This document shows positions 8,878 through 16,021 of a stretch of DNA of 16,072 nt, piece after piece. The stretch's first letter is position 1, and each line of letters opens with the position of its first letter. Made by a program: the position numbers and the translations under genes. The stretch is taken from contig CAZPUJ010000762.1 of assembly GCA_964589725.1 (NCBI GenBank), forward strand, positions 1 through 16,072, read 5' to 3'. The notes under the pieces are model-generated. The model was given only the letters and a program-made list of their open reading frames with translations. It was not told where the DNA came from and did no database searches. Origin of the DNA: CAYSHJ01 sp964589725. Its GTDB lineage: Bacteria > Planctomycetota > Planctomycetia > Planctomycetales > Planctomycetaceae.

Positions 8878-9885
8878 TTAGAATTCCCCAACTCTGTCTT
8901 GAGCTTCACGAGTGGCCAGGGCTTTCAGAATCTTGAAATCGAGATTCTTGGCGATCGACCTCGATGCGCCGTCCGCCAAGGCGAAGTTACACGTGCCGTT
9001 GGTGTGCCAGCTGCCAAACCCAAAGAAGTGAATGCCTGAAGTCAACCAGTAGGTGTCGAACGACGAGGGCCGCATTGTGGGAACCAGACCGTCGGTCCCG
9101 CGGTCGTGGACGTTGTTGTTGTCATCGTCGGCAAAGCGAGCACAAGAGCTATTGCCGTCTCCCCAGAAGCCCATCAGCGATTCGCCGATCAGCAACGTGT
9201 TTGACTCACCGTCGCGGATTTGCCTAAAACCGATCGAACTGTCCTGATACATCATGCCGTTGGTTGTTGAAGTTGCGGGAGGGATTGGAGATACGCCCAT
9301 GCAGCCACGATAATTCGAATATCCGTAGCCTTGCGGCCGACTGGGTGGCAAGGAACTCGATGGGCAAACGTAGCTGGAAATCACTTGCTGACACGCGAGC
9401 ATGTTGTCGGTGGTCAACATCGGATTCATCGGGTCGAATTTCGGGCGGTTGAAGTCGACGCCGACGACCCCGCTTCCCATCTGCGAAAGGATGAGGGCCT
9501 GCCAGCTCCAACTGTCCGAATAGGTCCAGTCACTGATCGTGACTTGTTGTAAGACGCCGCTGATCGGTGGACCCAGCGGAATCGTGATCGGGGTCGTCGT
9601 GAACGGAATGAAGACCGACGGATTCGGGCTCAGGATGAAGCCTGACGGGAAGCACTTGAACGACTCGGCGTAGTTGTGGCAGGCCAAAGCCATCTGCTTC
9701 AGATTGTTCAAGCACTCGGTTCGCCGAGCCGCCTCGCGAGCTTGTTGCACGGCCGGCAGCAACAGTGCCGCCAACAACGCAATGATCGCGATGACCACCA
9801 GCAACTCGATCAGCGTGAATCCGGACCGAACACGCACAGGAGGAGAGACCAATTCGGCGCGATGTTTGACAATGTAAATCTTCAT
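8878..9885 (-). CDS. DUF1559 domain protein with prepilin-type N-terminus
   Basis: Protein of 335 residues with a type IV pilin-like leader: basic residues 1-21, then Gly22 before Phe23-Thr-Leu-Ile-Glu27 and a hydrophobic helix to about residue 43 that continues as PAVQQAREAARR. This is the prepilin peptidase (PulO/PilD) signature, with Glu at +5. The DUF1559 body follows, with CNYAES-like and SNYRGCMG blocks, a 'FALADGASRSIAKN' block and the C-terminal VGEF typical of these planctomycete proteins. ATG 9885 is chosen because GGGAG lies at 9894-9898, eight bases before it, and because the leader is then of normal length. Function is unknown; a pseudopilin-like or surface role is inferred from the N-terminus. 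The HNH gene is 71 bases upstream on the same strand, and epmA converges at the other end. Confidence 0.9.
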   Translation of the reverse strand: MKIYIVKHRAELVSPPVRVRSGFTLIELLVVIAIIALLAALLLPAVQQAREAARRTECLNNLKQMALACHNYAESFKCFPSGFILSPNPSVFIPFTTTPITIPLGPPISGVLQQVTISDWTYSDSWSWQALILSQMGSGVVGVDFNRPKFDPMNPMLTTDNMLACQQVISSYVCPSSSLPPSRPQGYGYSNYRGCMGVSPIPPATSTTNGMMYQDSSIGFRQIRDGESNTLLIGESLMGFWGDGNSSCARFADDDNNNVHDRGTDGLVPTMRPSSFDTYWLTSGIHFFGFGSWHTNGTCNFALADGASRSIAKNLDFKILKALATREAQDRVGEF

Positions 9886-9932
9886 CTGAAGTTCTCCCAC
9901 AACAGGATAAGTCGCTTGCCGGCACGCGCGCG

Positions 9933-9960
9933 AGCGTATCACCGGAACCGCGCGTGTCAA
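9933..9960 (-). promoter_or_regulatory. candidate promoter for the minus-strand DUF1559 gene
   Basis: A perfect TTGACA (9955-9960) and TACGCT (9933-9938), preceded by an extended -10 TG, are separated by 16 bases. The -35 box overlaps the TGA stop codon (9957-9959) of the upstream HNH gene. It would let the DUF1559 gene be transcribed independently. The -10 matches only 3 of 6 bases. Confidence 0.4.
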
Positions 9961-10601
9961 TCGAGGAAGTTTTTCCAAGCGGCGTACTTCCGCGAACTGA
10001 GCTGGAACGCCAAAGACGGATTGCGCGGCGGCTTGGTCGGCAGGCGAAACAACTTCATGCCAGCCTCTTGAGGCGTGCGGCCACCTTTACGGACATTGCA
10101 CCTCAGGCACGCACAAACGATGTTCTCCCAGCTCGACGGACCACCACGGCTGCGCGGAATGACATGGTCCAAGCTGAGATGGTTCGTGCCAAACTTCTTG
10201 CCGCAGTATTGACAGCGATTTTCGTCCCTTAAAAAAACATTCCGGCGGTTAAACTTGATCACGTTGCGGGGAACGTGGTTGTAATCCAACAGCCGGATGA
10301 CACGCGGCACCTGGATCGCGAAAGAGACGGTGCGTATCCAGTCGTCCCAATCGCTGCACTCCTCGAGCGCACGCTTCATCTCACTGAGATCGCGCCACGA
10401 GTCGAAGTCGAAGGTCAGGTACTGACCGTTCTCGACATGCACGACCTCCGCCAAACCTTTGTACAACAACGTGAAAGCTCGACGAACCGAAACGACGTGG
10501 ACCGGAGAGTAAGTCCGATTCAACGCCAACACACTGGCTTGCATGGCCAGCGTGGGGCCGGTTCGAGGAGCCAAGCCGTTGGCGGAACGCGTTGAAATCA
10601 T
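9957..10601 (-). CDS. HNH endonuclease family protein
   Basis: Protein of 214 residues with a C-terminal HNH (beta-beta-alpha metal) nuclease domain. Zinc-type cysteines are C130-x2-C133 (CQYCGKKF) and C165-x2-C168 (CLRCN). The core is LSLDHVIPRSRGG with His146, then Asn160 and Asn169. The N-terminal part, VLALNRTYSPVHVVSVRRAFTLLYKGLAEVV, is the block found in the stand-alone HNH family of Planctomycetes, Cyanobacteria and other bacteria. The role of that family is unknown; it is not linked to a methylase or intron here. The start is uncertain. ATG 10601 has a GGAA upstream and a candidate promoter 60 bases away; ATG 10544 (MQASVLALNR) is the alternative, and the frame is open to a GTG at 10646. 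DUF1559 genes lie on both sides. Confidence 0.9.
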   Translation of the reverse strand: MISTRSANGLAPRTGPTLAMQASVLALNRTYSPVHVVSVRRAFTLLYKGLAEVVHVENGQYLTFDFDSWRDLSEMKRALEECSDWDDWIRTVSFAIQVPRVIRLLDYNHVPRNVIKFNRRNVFLRDENRCQYCGKKFGTNHLSLDHVIPRSRGGPSSWENIVCACLRCNVRKGGRTPQEAGMKLFRLPTKPPRNPSLAFQLSSRKYAAWKNFLD

Positions 10602-10663
10602 GAGCCGATTCCAACTTACAAAAAAGCCGTGACGGACAAAATCCACATTTCAAATGGGCCGGT

Positions 10664-10692
10664 ATTCTATCGGCGACGCCCGATGTGAACAA
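10664..10692 (-). promoter_or_regulatory. candidate sigma70-type promoter for the HNH gene
   Basis: TTGTTC (10687-10692) and TAGAAT (10664-10669; 5 of 6 matches to TATAAT) are separated by exactly 17 bases on minus. The predicted transcript would start near 10657, about 55 bases before ATG 10601. This favours 10601 or 10544 over the GTG at 10646. Confidence 0.45.
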
Positions 10693-10788
10693 CCTCTGTC
10701 GGTGCCTTCTTCACAGACGTCGACCACGAATCTGATCGAATAGCACGCCCTCAAACCCAACCGCTTGCTGAACGGATTTCACATCTTC

Positions 10789-10822
10789 AAGAAGCGGTGA
10801 GCCGTAAGAAGCGGTGAGCCGT
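10789..10822. repeat. perfect 17-bp tandem duplication
   Basis: AAGAAGCGGTGAGCCGT occurs twice head to tail (10789-10805 and 10806-10822) without mismatch, 131 bases before the DUF1559 start. It may be a recent slippage duplication or a paired binding site. Confidence 0.8.
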
Positions 10823-10942
10823 GGTAACAAATCCAGAACCTGTGTTGCGGTTCGTATTGCCAAAGTTACCATGTCTCTGTGAACCGTTCGCGTTACCCGG
10901 CGGGTTCTCCGCTGTATTTCGTCTGCGATTATTTCATTTTTT

Positions 10943-10947
10943 AGGAG
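10943..10947 (+). promoter_or_regulatory. Shine-Dalgarno site of the plus-strand DUF1559 gene
   Basis: AGGAG lies six bases before ATG 10954 and is preceded by a T-rich stretch. It is a strong, well-spaced site that fixes the start. Confidence 0.75.
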
Positions 10948-10953
10948 ACCACC

Positions 10954-11973
10954 ATGCCGCGTTCCCAAGTTCGTAGAAAAGCATTCACACTCATCGAACT
11001 CTTGGTAGTGATCGCGATCATTGCGATCCTGATTGCACTGCTGCTTCCAGCCGTGCAACAAGCGCGTGAGGCGGCCCGCCGCTCTCAGTGTCGGGGTAAC
11101 CTCAAACAACTTGGGTTGGCAATTCACAACTACCATGACTCGAATAAGAAGTTCCCGCCGGCGCGGCTAAATGTCGGTCACATCGGCTGGAGTTATGGTG
11201 CCACGACTCCCAAACAGCCCCAGCAATTCCACAATGCCACCGGTTGGACCATGTTGCTGCCGAATCTCGATCAGGCCCCCTTGTACAAAAAGTACGATCA
11301 CAATGCCGCTGCCGGATGGTCGACGTACTATGGCTACTATAACGCTGCGGATATCGCTGGCAGCCCCGACCCAGTGAATGCTGCAATTGTTCAGACGCGG
11401 CTCCCCATTTTTGAGTGTCCGTCCGATCCGAACCCGTATTTCTTCCCAAATGCGGGCGATATCGCCTACTCCATCAGTGCGACGCAGGCCGGAGGTGCTC
11501 GCACAAACTATGACTTCTGCGTCCATTACCAAGAGTATTACTACCAAGGTTGGGCAGGACAGTATGCTGGCAAAGAACGAGCGATGTTTGAGGCGAATGG
11601 GAACACAAACACAACTCACTGCAAGGACGGTACGAGCAGCACGATTGCGGTCGCCGAAACAGTCCGCAATGTGTGGAACGGTGTGCCTCCCACATGGGGT
11701 CACGCGGGACACGTCCAGGTTGGGATCGCGCCTGATATGTCTTGGAATGTCGGCATCAATAAATGGGGACAGCCTCCCGCCTGGCCAAATAATCCCGCCG
11801 CATACCAGCATGGACGATTAGTAAACTGGGCCGCCGCAGGCAGCCTGCATTCTGGCGGCTGCCACTTCTTGATGGGCGATGGTGCCGTACGTTTTGTCAG
11901 TCAAAATATCAGCGACTTAACTTTGACGGCCATATGTCGGATCGCCGACGGCCAAACAGTCGGTGAATTCTAG
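10954..11973 (+). CDS. DUF1559 domain protein with prepilin-type N-terminus
   Basis: Protein of 339 residues. A short basic leader (MPRSQVRRKA) precedes Phe11-Thr-Leu-Ile-Glu15 and a hydrophobic helix (LLVVIAIIAILIALLLP), then AVQQAREAARRSQC, the usual DUF1559 opening. The residue before the cleavage site is Ala10 rather than the usual Gly. The C-terminus carries HSGGCHFLMGDGAVRFVSQN and ends in TVGEF. The middle is rich in Tyr, Trp and Asn, as expected for an extracytoplasmic protein. It is the first gene of a probable operon with the lipoprotein (197 bases downstream) and the TPR/FG-GAP protein. The protein is related to, but clearly diverged from, the minus-strand DUF1559 gene, so the two are not a recent duplication. 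Its function is unknown. Confidence 0.93.
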   Translation: MPRSQVRRKAFTLIELLVVIAIIAILIALLLPAVQQAREAARRSQCRGNLKQLGLAIHNYHDSNKKFPPARLNVGHIGWSYGATTPKQPQQFHNATGWTMLLPNLDQAPLYKKYDHNAAAGWSTYYGYYNAADIAGSPDPVNAAIVQTRLPIFECPSDPNPYFFPNAGDIAYSISATQAGGARTNYDFCVHYQEYYYQGWAGQYAGKERAMFEANGNTNTTHCKDGTSSTIAVAETVRNVWNGVPPTWGHAGHVQVGIAPDMSWNVGINKWGQPPAWPNNPAAYQHGRLVNWAAAGSLHSGGCHFLMGDGAVRFVSQNISDLTLTAICRIADGQTVGEF

Positions 11974-12034
11974 GCATCTCGAACGATCCTCACTCCGGCC
12001 ATCAGCAGCATCTCAGAACATGTAGTCCGCTGGT

Positions 12035-12076
12035 GCTGGATTGCCGTTGTCGCATTGCTGGATTGTACTTGTCGCA
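12035..12076. repeat. two direct repeats with 22-bp period upstream of the lipoprotein gene
   Basis: GCTGGATTGCCGTTGTCGCA (12035-12054) and GCTGGATTGTACTTGTCGCA (12057-12076) match at 17 of 20 positions. The three differences are all in the centre, so each unit is two conserved half-blocks around a variable 3-base spacer. Two helical turns separate the units, as in tandem operator sites. They lie about 95 bases before the lipoprotein start. Confidence 0.6.
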
Positions 12077-12160
12077 ATAGAGCACATTCTTTCACACTCG
12101 CCCTGACAAACTTGCCATCGGAGTTAGAGTGCTGAGGATCAGCGAGTTCATCGGTCGTTG

Positions 12161-12165
12161 GGAGG
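12161..12165 (+). promoter_or_regulatory. Shine-Dalgarno site of the lipoprotein gene
   Basis: GGAGG lies five bases before ATG 12171. It selects this start over the in-frame ATG at 12129 and gives an N-terminus with a proper lipoprotein signal. Confidence 0.75.
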
Positions 12166-12170
12166 ACTTT

Positions 12171-12746
12171 ATGAAGGTGCGGAGCTTTTGCTTTGCTGGT
12201 TGCGTCGCTGCGGGATTGCTTTCGGTTTTGAGTGGTTGTTCCGATTCGGGACTGAAGCCACCTCCCAAACTCCCAGACACAGTCACGGTGACCGGGAACG
12301 TTACTCTCGATGGCAAACCAATTGAAGGTGCCGCGATTCGGTTTGCACCGACGACGGACCAAGGCTTTCACGGGGCGACAGGAGTCTCGGACGCATCAGG
12401 CAAGTATGAACTATTCACGGATCTGGGGACTGGTAAAAGTCGTCCTGGTGCCGTTCCTGGTGCCTATGTTGTTTATGTGAGCAGGCTTGTCAAACCTGAC
12501 GGATCACTCGTGCCGCCAGACTCAAAAGTACCTCCCATGATGTCGGGGGCAAGAGAGTCGATCCCGATGAAGTACAGCAACGGTCAATTGAAATATGAGG
12601 TGAAGCCGGAAGGTGGAACCTTCGATCTAAATCTCGATTCGAAACCAGAGAGTCCGAAGGGCGGTCCCGGCAGGCCAGGCGGTTCCGGTGGGCCAAGTGT
12701 TCCTGGTGCACCAAGTGGTACCGGTGGGTCAAAAGTCGGTCCATGA
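12171..12746 (+). CDS. small lipoprotein with carboxypeptidase-regulatory-like (beta-sandwich) domain
   Basis: Predicted lipoprotein of 191 residues. The signal is MKVRSFCFAGCVAAGLLSVL with lipobox L-S-G-C, lipidated at Cys23. A single beta-sandwich-type domain follows at about 35-145, with the TVTGNVTLDGKPIEGAAIRF opening, DASGKYEL and GAYVVYVSRL. This is the pattern of the small planctomycete lipoproteins found next to DUF1559 genes. Residues from about 160 to the end are a Gly/Pro/Ser-rich tail (GGPGRPGGSGGPSVPGAPSG), partly with Gly every third residue. ATG 12171 is preceded by GGAGG at 12161-12165, five bases away; the frame opens earlier (12129), but that would bury the signal. The next gene starts 52 bases after its stop. 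Function is unknown; an envelope role is inferred. Confidence 0.9.
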   Translation: MKVRSFCFAGCVAAGLLSVLSGCSDSGLKPPPKLPDTVTVTGNVTLDGKPIEGAAIRFAPTTDQGFHGATGVSDASGKYELFTDLGTGKSRPGAVPGAYVVYVSRLVKPDGSLVPPDSKVPPMMSGARESIPMKYSNGQLKYEVKPEGGTFDLNLDSKPESPKGGPGRPGGSGGPSVPGAPSGTGGSKVGP

Positions 12747-12798
12747 ATCCTGCGATGCGTGCGATGCGGTGACTGTCTTGTGTTTCGGCTTTCGAGAG

Positions 12799-15759
12799 AT
12801 GAAGAATCAAATCGTGAAATCGAAACGATGTTGGTTCGCAGTCTTTGTATTGGTGGCGATTGCGGGTGGCATCGTCTTGACGAAGTGGGCTTGGCGTCCA
12901 TCTGCCGAGCAGTTGATTTCGTCCGCAAGGAAAGCCCTGCTCCGTGGCGACGTCGACGAGGCACGCCAGCAATGTCTGCGTGCCGTGACACGCTATCCCC
13001 GATTCTCGAAGGCTCGCTTGTTCGCGGCCGAGATCGAATTGGCATCCAATCGACGCGAAGCGGCGCTCGAAATGTTGGAGCAAGTGATTGATGACGGCAG
13101 TCCGTCGGCATTAATCGCGATCGGCAATGCCGGAGACTTGCTGTTCGAGTTGCATCGATTGACGAAGGCGGAAGACCGATTTCGCCGGGTGCTGACTCTT
13201 AATCCTCAGAACGTGCTGGCGAAGAAGCGACTCGCCACCTTGCAGGCGCTGGCCGGGCGACGCTTGGAAGCGACTCAATTATACTTCGAGATCGTCAAGT
13301 CCGGGGAATTTGACACGCACGAATTGGCGCTGCTCGGTGATGCCGAGCAAGTATTCGAGAATCCGGAATTGGTGGAGCGTCTCGCTAATCCGAGTGCGGA
13401 TGATCAGTGGAAGATGCTGGCGGCGGCTCGCTTCGCACTGTTTCGGCACGAATCGACGAAAGCGGCGAGCTTGTACCGCCAGCTCATAAATACGCGAAGT
13501 GCGGACCTCGATCTGCAATCGGGGCTGGGACGGTCACTCCTTGATGTGGGTACTGACGCTGAGTTTTTGGAGTGGCATTCGCGGCTCCCCAATGCCGCGG
13601 ACGAACATCCAGACATTTGGGATGTTCGCGGGCGATTCGCTCAGAAACGAAGCGAACACCGTGTTGCCATCCGGTGTTACCTTGAGGCGATTCGCCGCGA
13701 CGCCAATCTACGTCATGCACACTATCAATTGTCGTCATTACTGCACCAGATCGGTGACGCTGAACGCGCGCGAGCATTCAAACAACGGACCGACGACCTG
13801 AATGCACTTTCCGATGTACTGGCCATCATTCACGTGGACAGTACCCGGGGTGAGTTGTTGGAAAGAGCCGGACGACTTTGCAGTTCTTTAGGACGTCCCT
13901 GGGAGACCTGGGGTTGGCTGCACGCGACTGCCGCGGCCACCCGTCGGATCGAACTGCGAATACAAGCGGATCGACTGATGCAGACGTTTGATGGAACGAC
14001 TCCGCTGGTCTTGCCTGAGGGACAGCTCGCGCGGCAATTCGACCTGTCGGAGTTCCCATTACCGAAGTGGGAGGTTCCTTCTGGCAAAGCTAAAGAGCAA
14101 CCATCCCTCACGGGTTCGCGCTGGATCAACGTTGTCAAATTCAAAGACTTGGCTCAAGAGGCCGAGCTGAAATTTACTTACTTCAACGGCCACGACCCGA
14201 AGGCTCAGGGGATGCAGATTTGGGAAGGCCCTGGAGGCGGCGTGGGAGTGCTCGACTACGACGGCGATACTTGGCCTGATCTGTATTTCACTCAAGGCTG
14301 TGACTGGCCACCGCAGCCAGGTCAGACCAAATACCTTGACCGGCTATTCCGCAACCTAGGAAACGGTCATTTCGCCGACGTCTCTTTGGCAAGTGGATTG
14401 GGCGATGATCGCTTCAGTCACGGGATCGCAGTCGGAGACTACGACTCGGACGGGTTTCCCGATATTCATGTGAGTAACATCGGTGTCAATCGGCTCTATC
14501 GCAACTGCGGAGACGGGACGTTCTTTGATGTTACGGCAGCCAGTGGCCTGAATAGTCACGGATGGTCCACGAGTGGCCTCATTGCGGACTTGAATGGTGA
14601 TTCGTTTCCGGAAATCTACGAGGTCACATATCTCTCTGGCCGTGAGCCGTTCGAACACGTTTGCCACGACAAACAACGTGACAATGCGCCTCGGACTTGT
14701 TCACCAGCCGTCTTCCAGGCTGAGCAGGATCGGCTCTACTTCAATCGTGGTGACGGGACGTTTGAGGACATAAGTGCTGCGGCGGGAATCCACGCCTCCG
14801 ACGGGAAGGGGCTGGGCATCGTGGCCGGCGATTTCGATGGGTCGGGTCGGCTCAGCCTGTTCGTCGCGAATGATACCACCGCGAATTTCCTGTTCGTCAA
14901 TTTGACCGCTAGTTCATCAGTCACTCCCAAGTTTGTGGAGCAGGGAATCATTTCCGGCTGCGCTTTCGATTTAGGAGGGAAAGCGCAAGCCTCAATGGGT
15001 GTTGCGGCCGATGACGCGGACGGCGATGGCCTGATCGATCTCTTCGTGACCAATTTCTACAACGAGTACAACGTGCTGTACCGACAGTTGCCCGGCGGCG
15101 TTTTTTCGGACGTTTCCAGCGAAGCTCGACTGAAGGAACCGAGTCTTGTCAAACTGGGCTTCGGCACGCAGTTCCTCGACGGGGACCTCGACGGCTGGCC
15201 CGATTTGGTCGTCGCCAATGGTCACGTCGATGACTTTCGCTCGCACGGCATCCCGTTTCGGATGCAGGCACAATACTTTGCCAACTTGGGGGCTGGTCGC
15301 TTCGCCGAGTTGCCATCGGAACAATTGGGGAATTACTTCCAACAGGAGTTTTTGGGCCGAGGACTGGCTCGGCTCGATTGGAATCGGGACGGGCGAGAGG
15401 ATTTCGTCGTCTCGAATCTCGATTCGCCCGTGTCGTTAGTCACAAATCAAACCGCCGAGACTGGTCACTTCCTGGCGTTGCAATTGCGCGGCGTCGAGTC
15501 CAATCGAGATGCGATTGGTGCCGTCGTGAGAATCAATGCCGGTGGCCAAACTCGAACGAAGCAGTTGACGGCTGGTGACGGGTATCAAGCGAGCAATCAG
15601 CGACAATTAGTGTTCGGGCTTGGAGACAGCGTCATAGTGGACGAGCTTGCCATCCGTTGGCCATCAGGTCGCGAACAGACATTTCGGAATGTGGCCGCTG
15701 ACACCGAATACTTGCTTATCGAGCGACGAGCCGAACTGACGCAGATTCCGAAACCTTGA
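12799..15759 (+). CDS. membrane-anchored TPR protein with seven FG-GAP/VCBS repeats and C-terminal ASPIC/UnbV domain (CRTAC1-like)
   Basis: Protein of 986 residues. One membrane segment (about 12-28) follows a basic N-terminus, so the body is probably extracytoplasmic. Residues about 35-340 are helical TPR-like repeats, clearest at 35-170 and 271-334. From about 455 comes an FG-GAP beta-propeller with seven Asp-rich calcium-type loops near residues 486 (DYDGD), 547 (DYDSDG), 597 (DLNGD), 678 (DFDGSG), 738-744 (DDADGDG), 794 (DGDLDG) and 860 (DWNRDG), consistent with seven blades. Two Cys near 618-630 (CHDKQRDNAPRTC) may pair. An ASPIC/UnbV domain (about 904-975) ends the protein, including IGAVVRI, GDGYQASNQ and IRWPSGREQ. 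ATG 12799 has little Shine-Dalgarno; a GTG at 12769 is the alternative. Such proteins are expanded in Planctomycetes; the ligand is unknown. It is last in a probable three-gene operon. Confidence 0.92.
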   Translation: MKNQIVKSKRCWFAVFVLVAIAGGIVLTKWAWRPSAEQLISSARKALLRGDVDEARQQCLRAVTRYPRFSKARLFAAEIELASNRREAALEMLEQVIDDGSPSALIAIGNAGDLLFELHRLTKAEDRFRRVLTLNPQNVLAKKRLATLQALAGRRLEATQLYFEIVKSGEFDTHELALLGDAEQVFENPELVERLANPSADDQWKMLAAARFALFRHESTKAASLYRQLINTRSADLDLQSGLGRSLLDVGTDAEFLEWHSRLPNAADEHPDIWDVRGRFAQKRSEHRVAIRCYLEAIRRDANLRHAHYQLSSLLHQIGDAERARAFKQRTDDLNALSDVLAIIHVDSTRGELLERAGRLCSSLGRPWETWGWLHATAAATRRIELRIQADRLMQTFDGTTPLVLPEGQLARQFDLSEFPLPKWEVPSGKAKEQPSLTGSRWINVVKFKDLAQEAELKFTYFNGHDPKAQGMQIWEGPGGGVGVLDYDGDTWPDLYFTQGCDWPPQPGQTKYLDRLFRNLGNGHFADVSLASGLGDDRFSHGIAVGDYDSDGFPDIHVSNIGVNRLYRNCGDGTFFDVTAASGLNSHGWSTSGLIADLNGDSFPEIYEVTYLSGREPFEHVCHDKQRDNAPRTCSPAVFQAEQDRLYFNRGDGTFEDISAAAGIHASDGKGLGIVAGDFDGSGRLSLFVANDTTANFLFVNLTASSSVTPKFVEQGIISGCAFDLGGKAQASMGVAADDADGDGLIDLFVTNFYNEYNVLYRQLPGGVFSDVSSEARLKEPSLVKLGFGTQFLDGDLDGWPDLVVANGHVDDFRSHGIPFRMQAQYFANLGAGRFAELPSEQLGNYFQQEFLGRGLARLDWNRDGREDFVVSNLDSPVSLVTNQTAETGHFLALQLRGVESNRDAIGAVVRINAGGQTRTKQLTAGDGYQASNQRQLVFGLGDSVIVDELAIRWPSGREQTFRNVAADTEYLLIERRAELTQIPKP

Positions 15760-15787
15760 TCGGCGGCCGCGGACGCTTCCAACACCT

Positions 15788-15806
15788 CGCGGCTACTTTC
15801 GCCGCG
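15788..15806 (+). terminator. stem-loop after the propeller gene, possible transcript end
   Basis: The arms CGCGGC and GCCGCG form a perfect 6-bp all-GC stem with a 7-base loop, 28 bases after the stop codon. No T-run follows, so intrinsic termination is doubtful; it may instead protect the mRNA 3' end. Confidence 0.3.
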
Positions 15807-15971
15807 CGATCTGCGACGAATTCGCCGCGTGAAGAACGTGTCCAAGAACAACACTGTGCTGTCGTCGGTTGTGAGTGACTTGCCAGGCTCATTCAAAAGA
15901 AGGCGGATTTGCAGTGCCCCTTTGTGTTCTTCCACGGCTGGCTAATTCTTCAATCTGCGTCTTGGTTGAAA

Positions 15972-16021
15972 TACAAGCCCGAAGCGCAAGCGAGGGAATC
16001 CGCAGAAATCCCTCGCTCGTA
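15972..16021. repeat. degenerate palindromic repeat near the right end
   Basis: AGCGAGGGA (15989-15997) and TCCCTCGCT (16009-16017) are perfect 9-base complements around an 11-base loop. The left side continues outward as TACAAGCCCGAAGCGCA, but the right side passes directly to CGTAT. About 14 bases of the right arm seem to be missing compared with a full inverted repeat. It is a fifth palindrome type, unrelated in sequence to the others. Confidence 0.6.

Larger units (their letters stand above)
10602..10953. other. 352-bp divergent intergenic region between the HNH and DUF1559 genes
   Basis: No convincing gene lies here. It holds a candidate minus-strand promoter (10664-10692), a perfect 17-base tandem repeat (10789-10822) and, at its right edge, an AT-rich stretch with the Shine-Dalgarno site of the plus-strand DUF1559 gene. 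I found no rRNA, tRNA or recognisable riboswitch. Confidence 0.6.

Noticed and set aside
9957..10601. HNH gene as part of a restriction, intron-homing or toxin system
   Set aside because: No methyltransferase, intron, immunity gene or phage gene is adjacent; the architecture is that of the stand-alone family.
10789..10822. Tandem 17-mers as a CRISPR-like array
   Set aside because: There are only two copies, with no spacers and no cas genes in the window.
15597..15935. 112-codon open frame on minus at the right end
   Set aside because: It overlaps the ASPIC domain coding region by over 160 bases and shows no domain, signal or ribosome binding site; it could be revisited if homologues are found.
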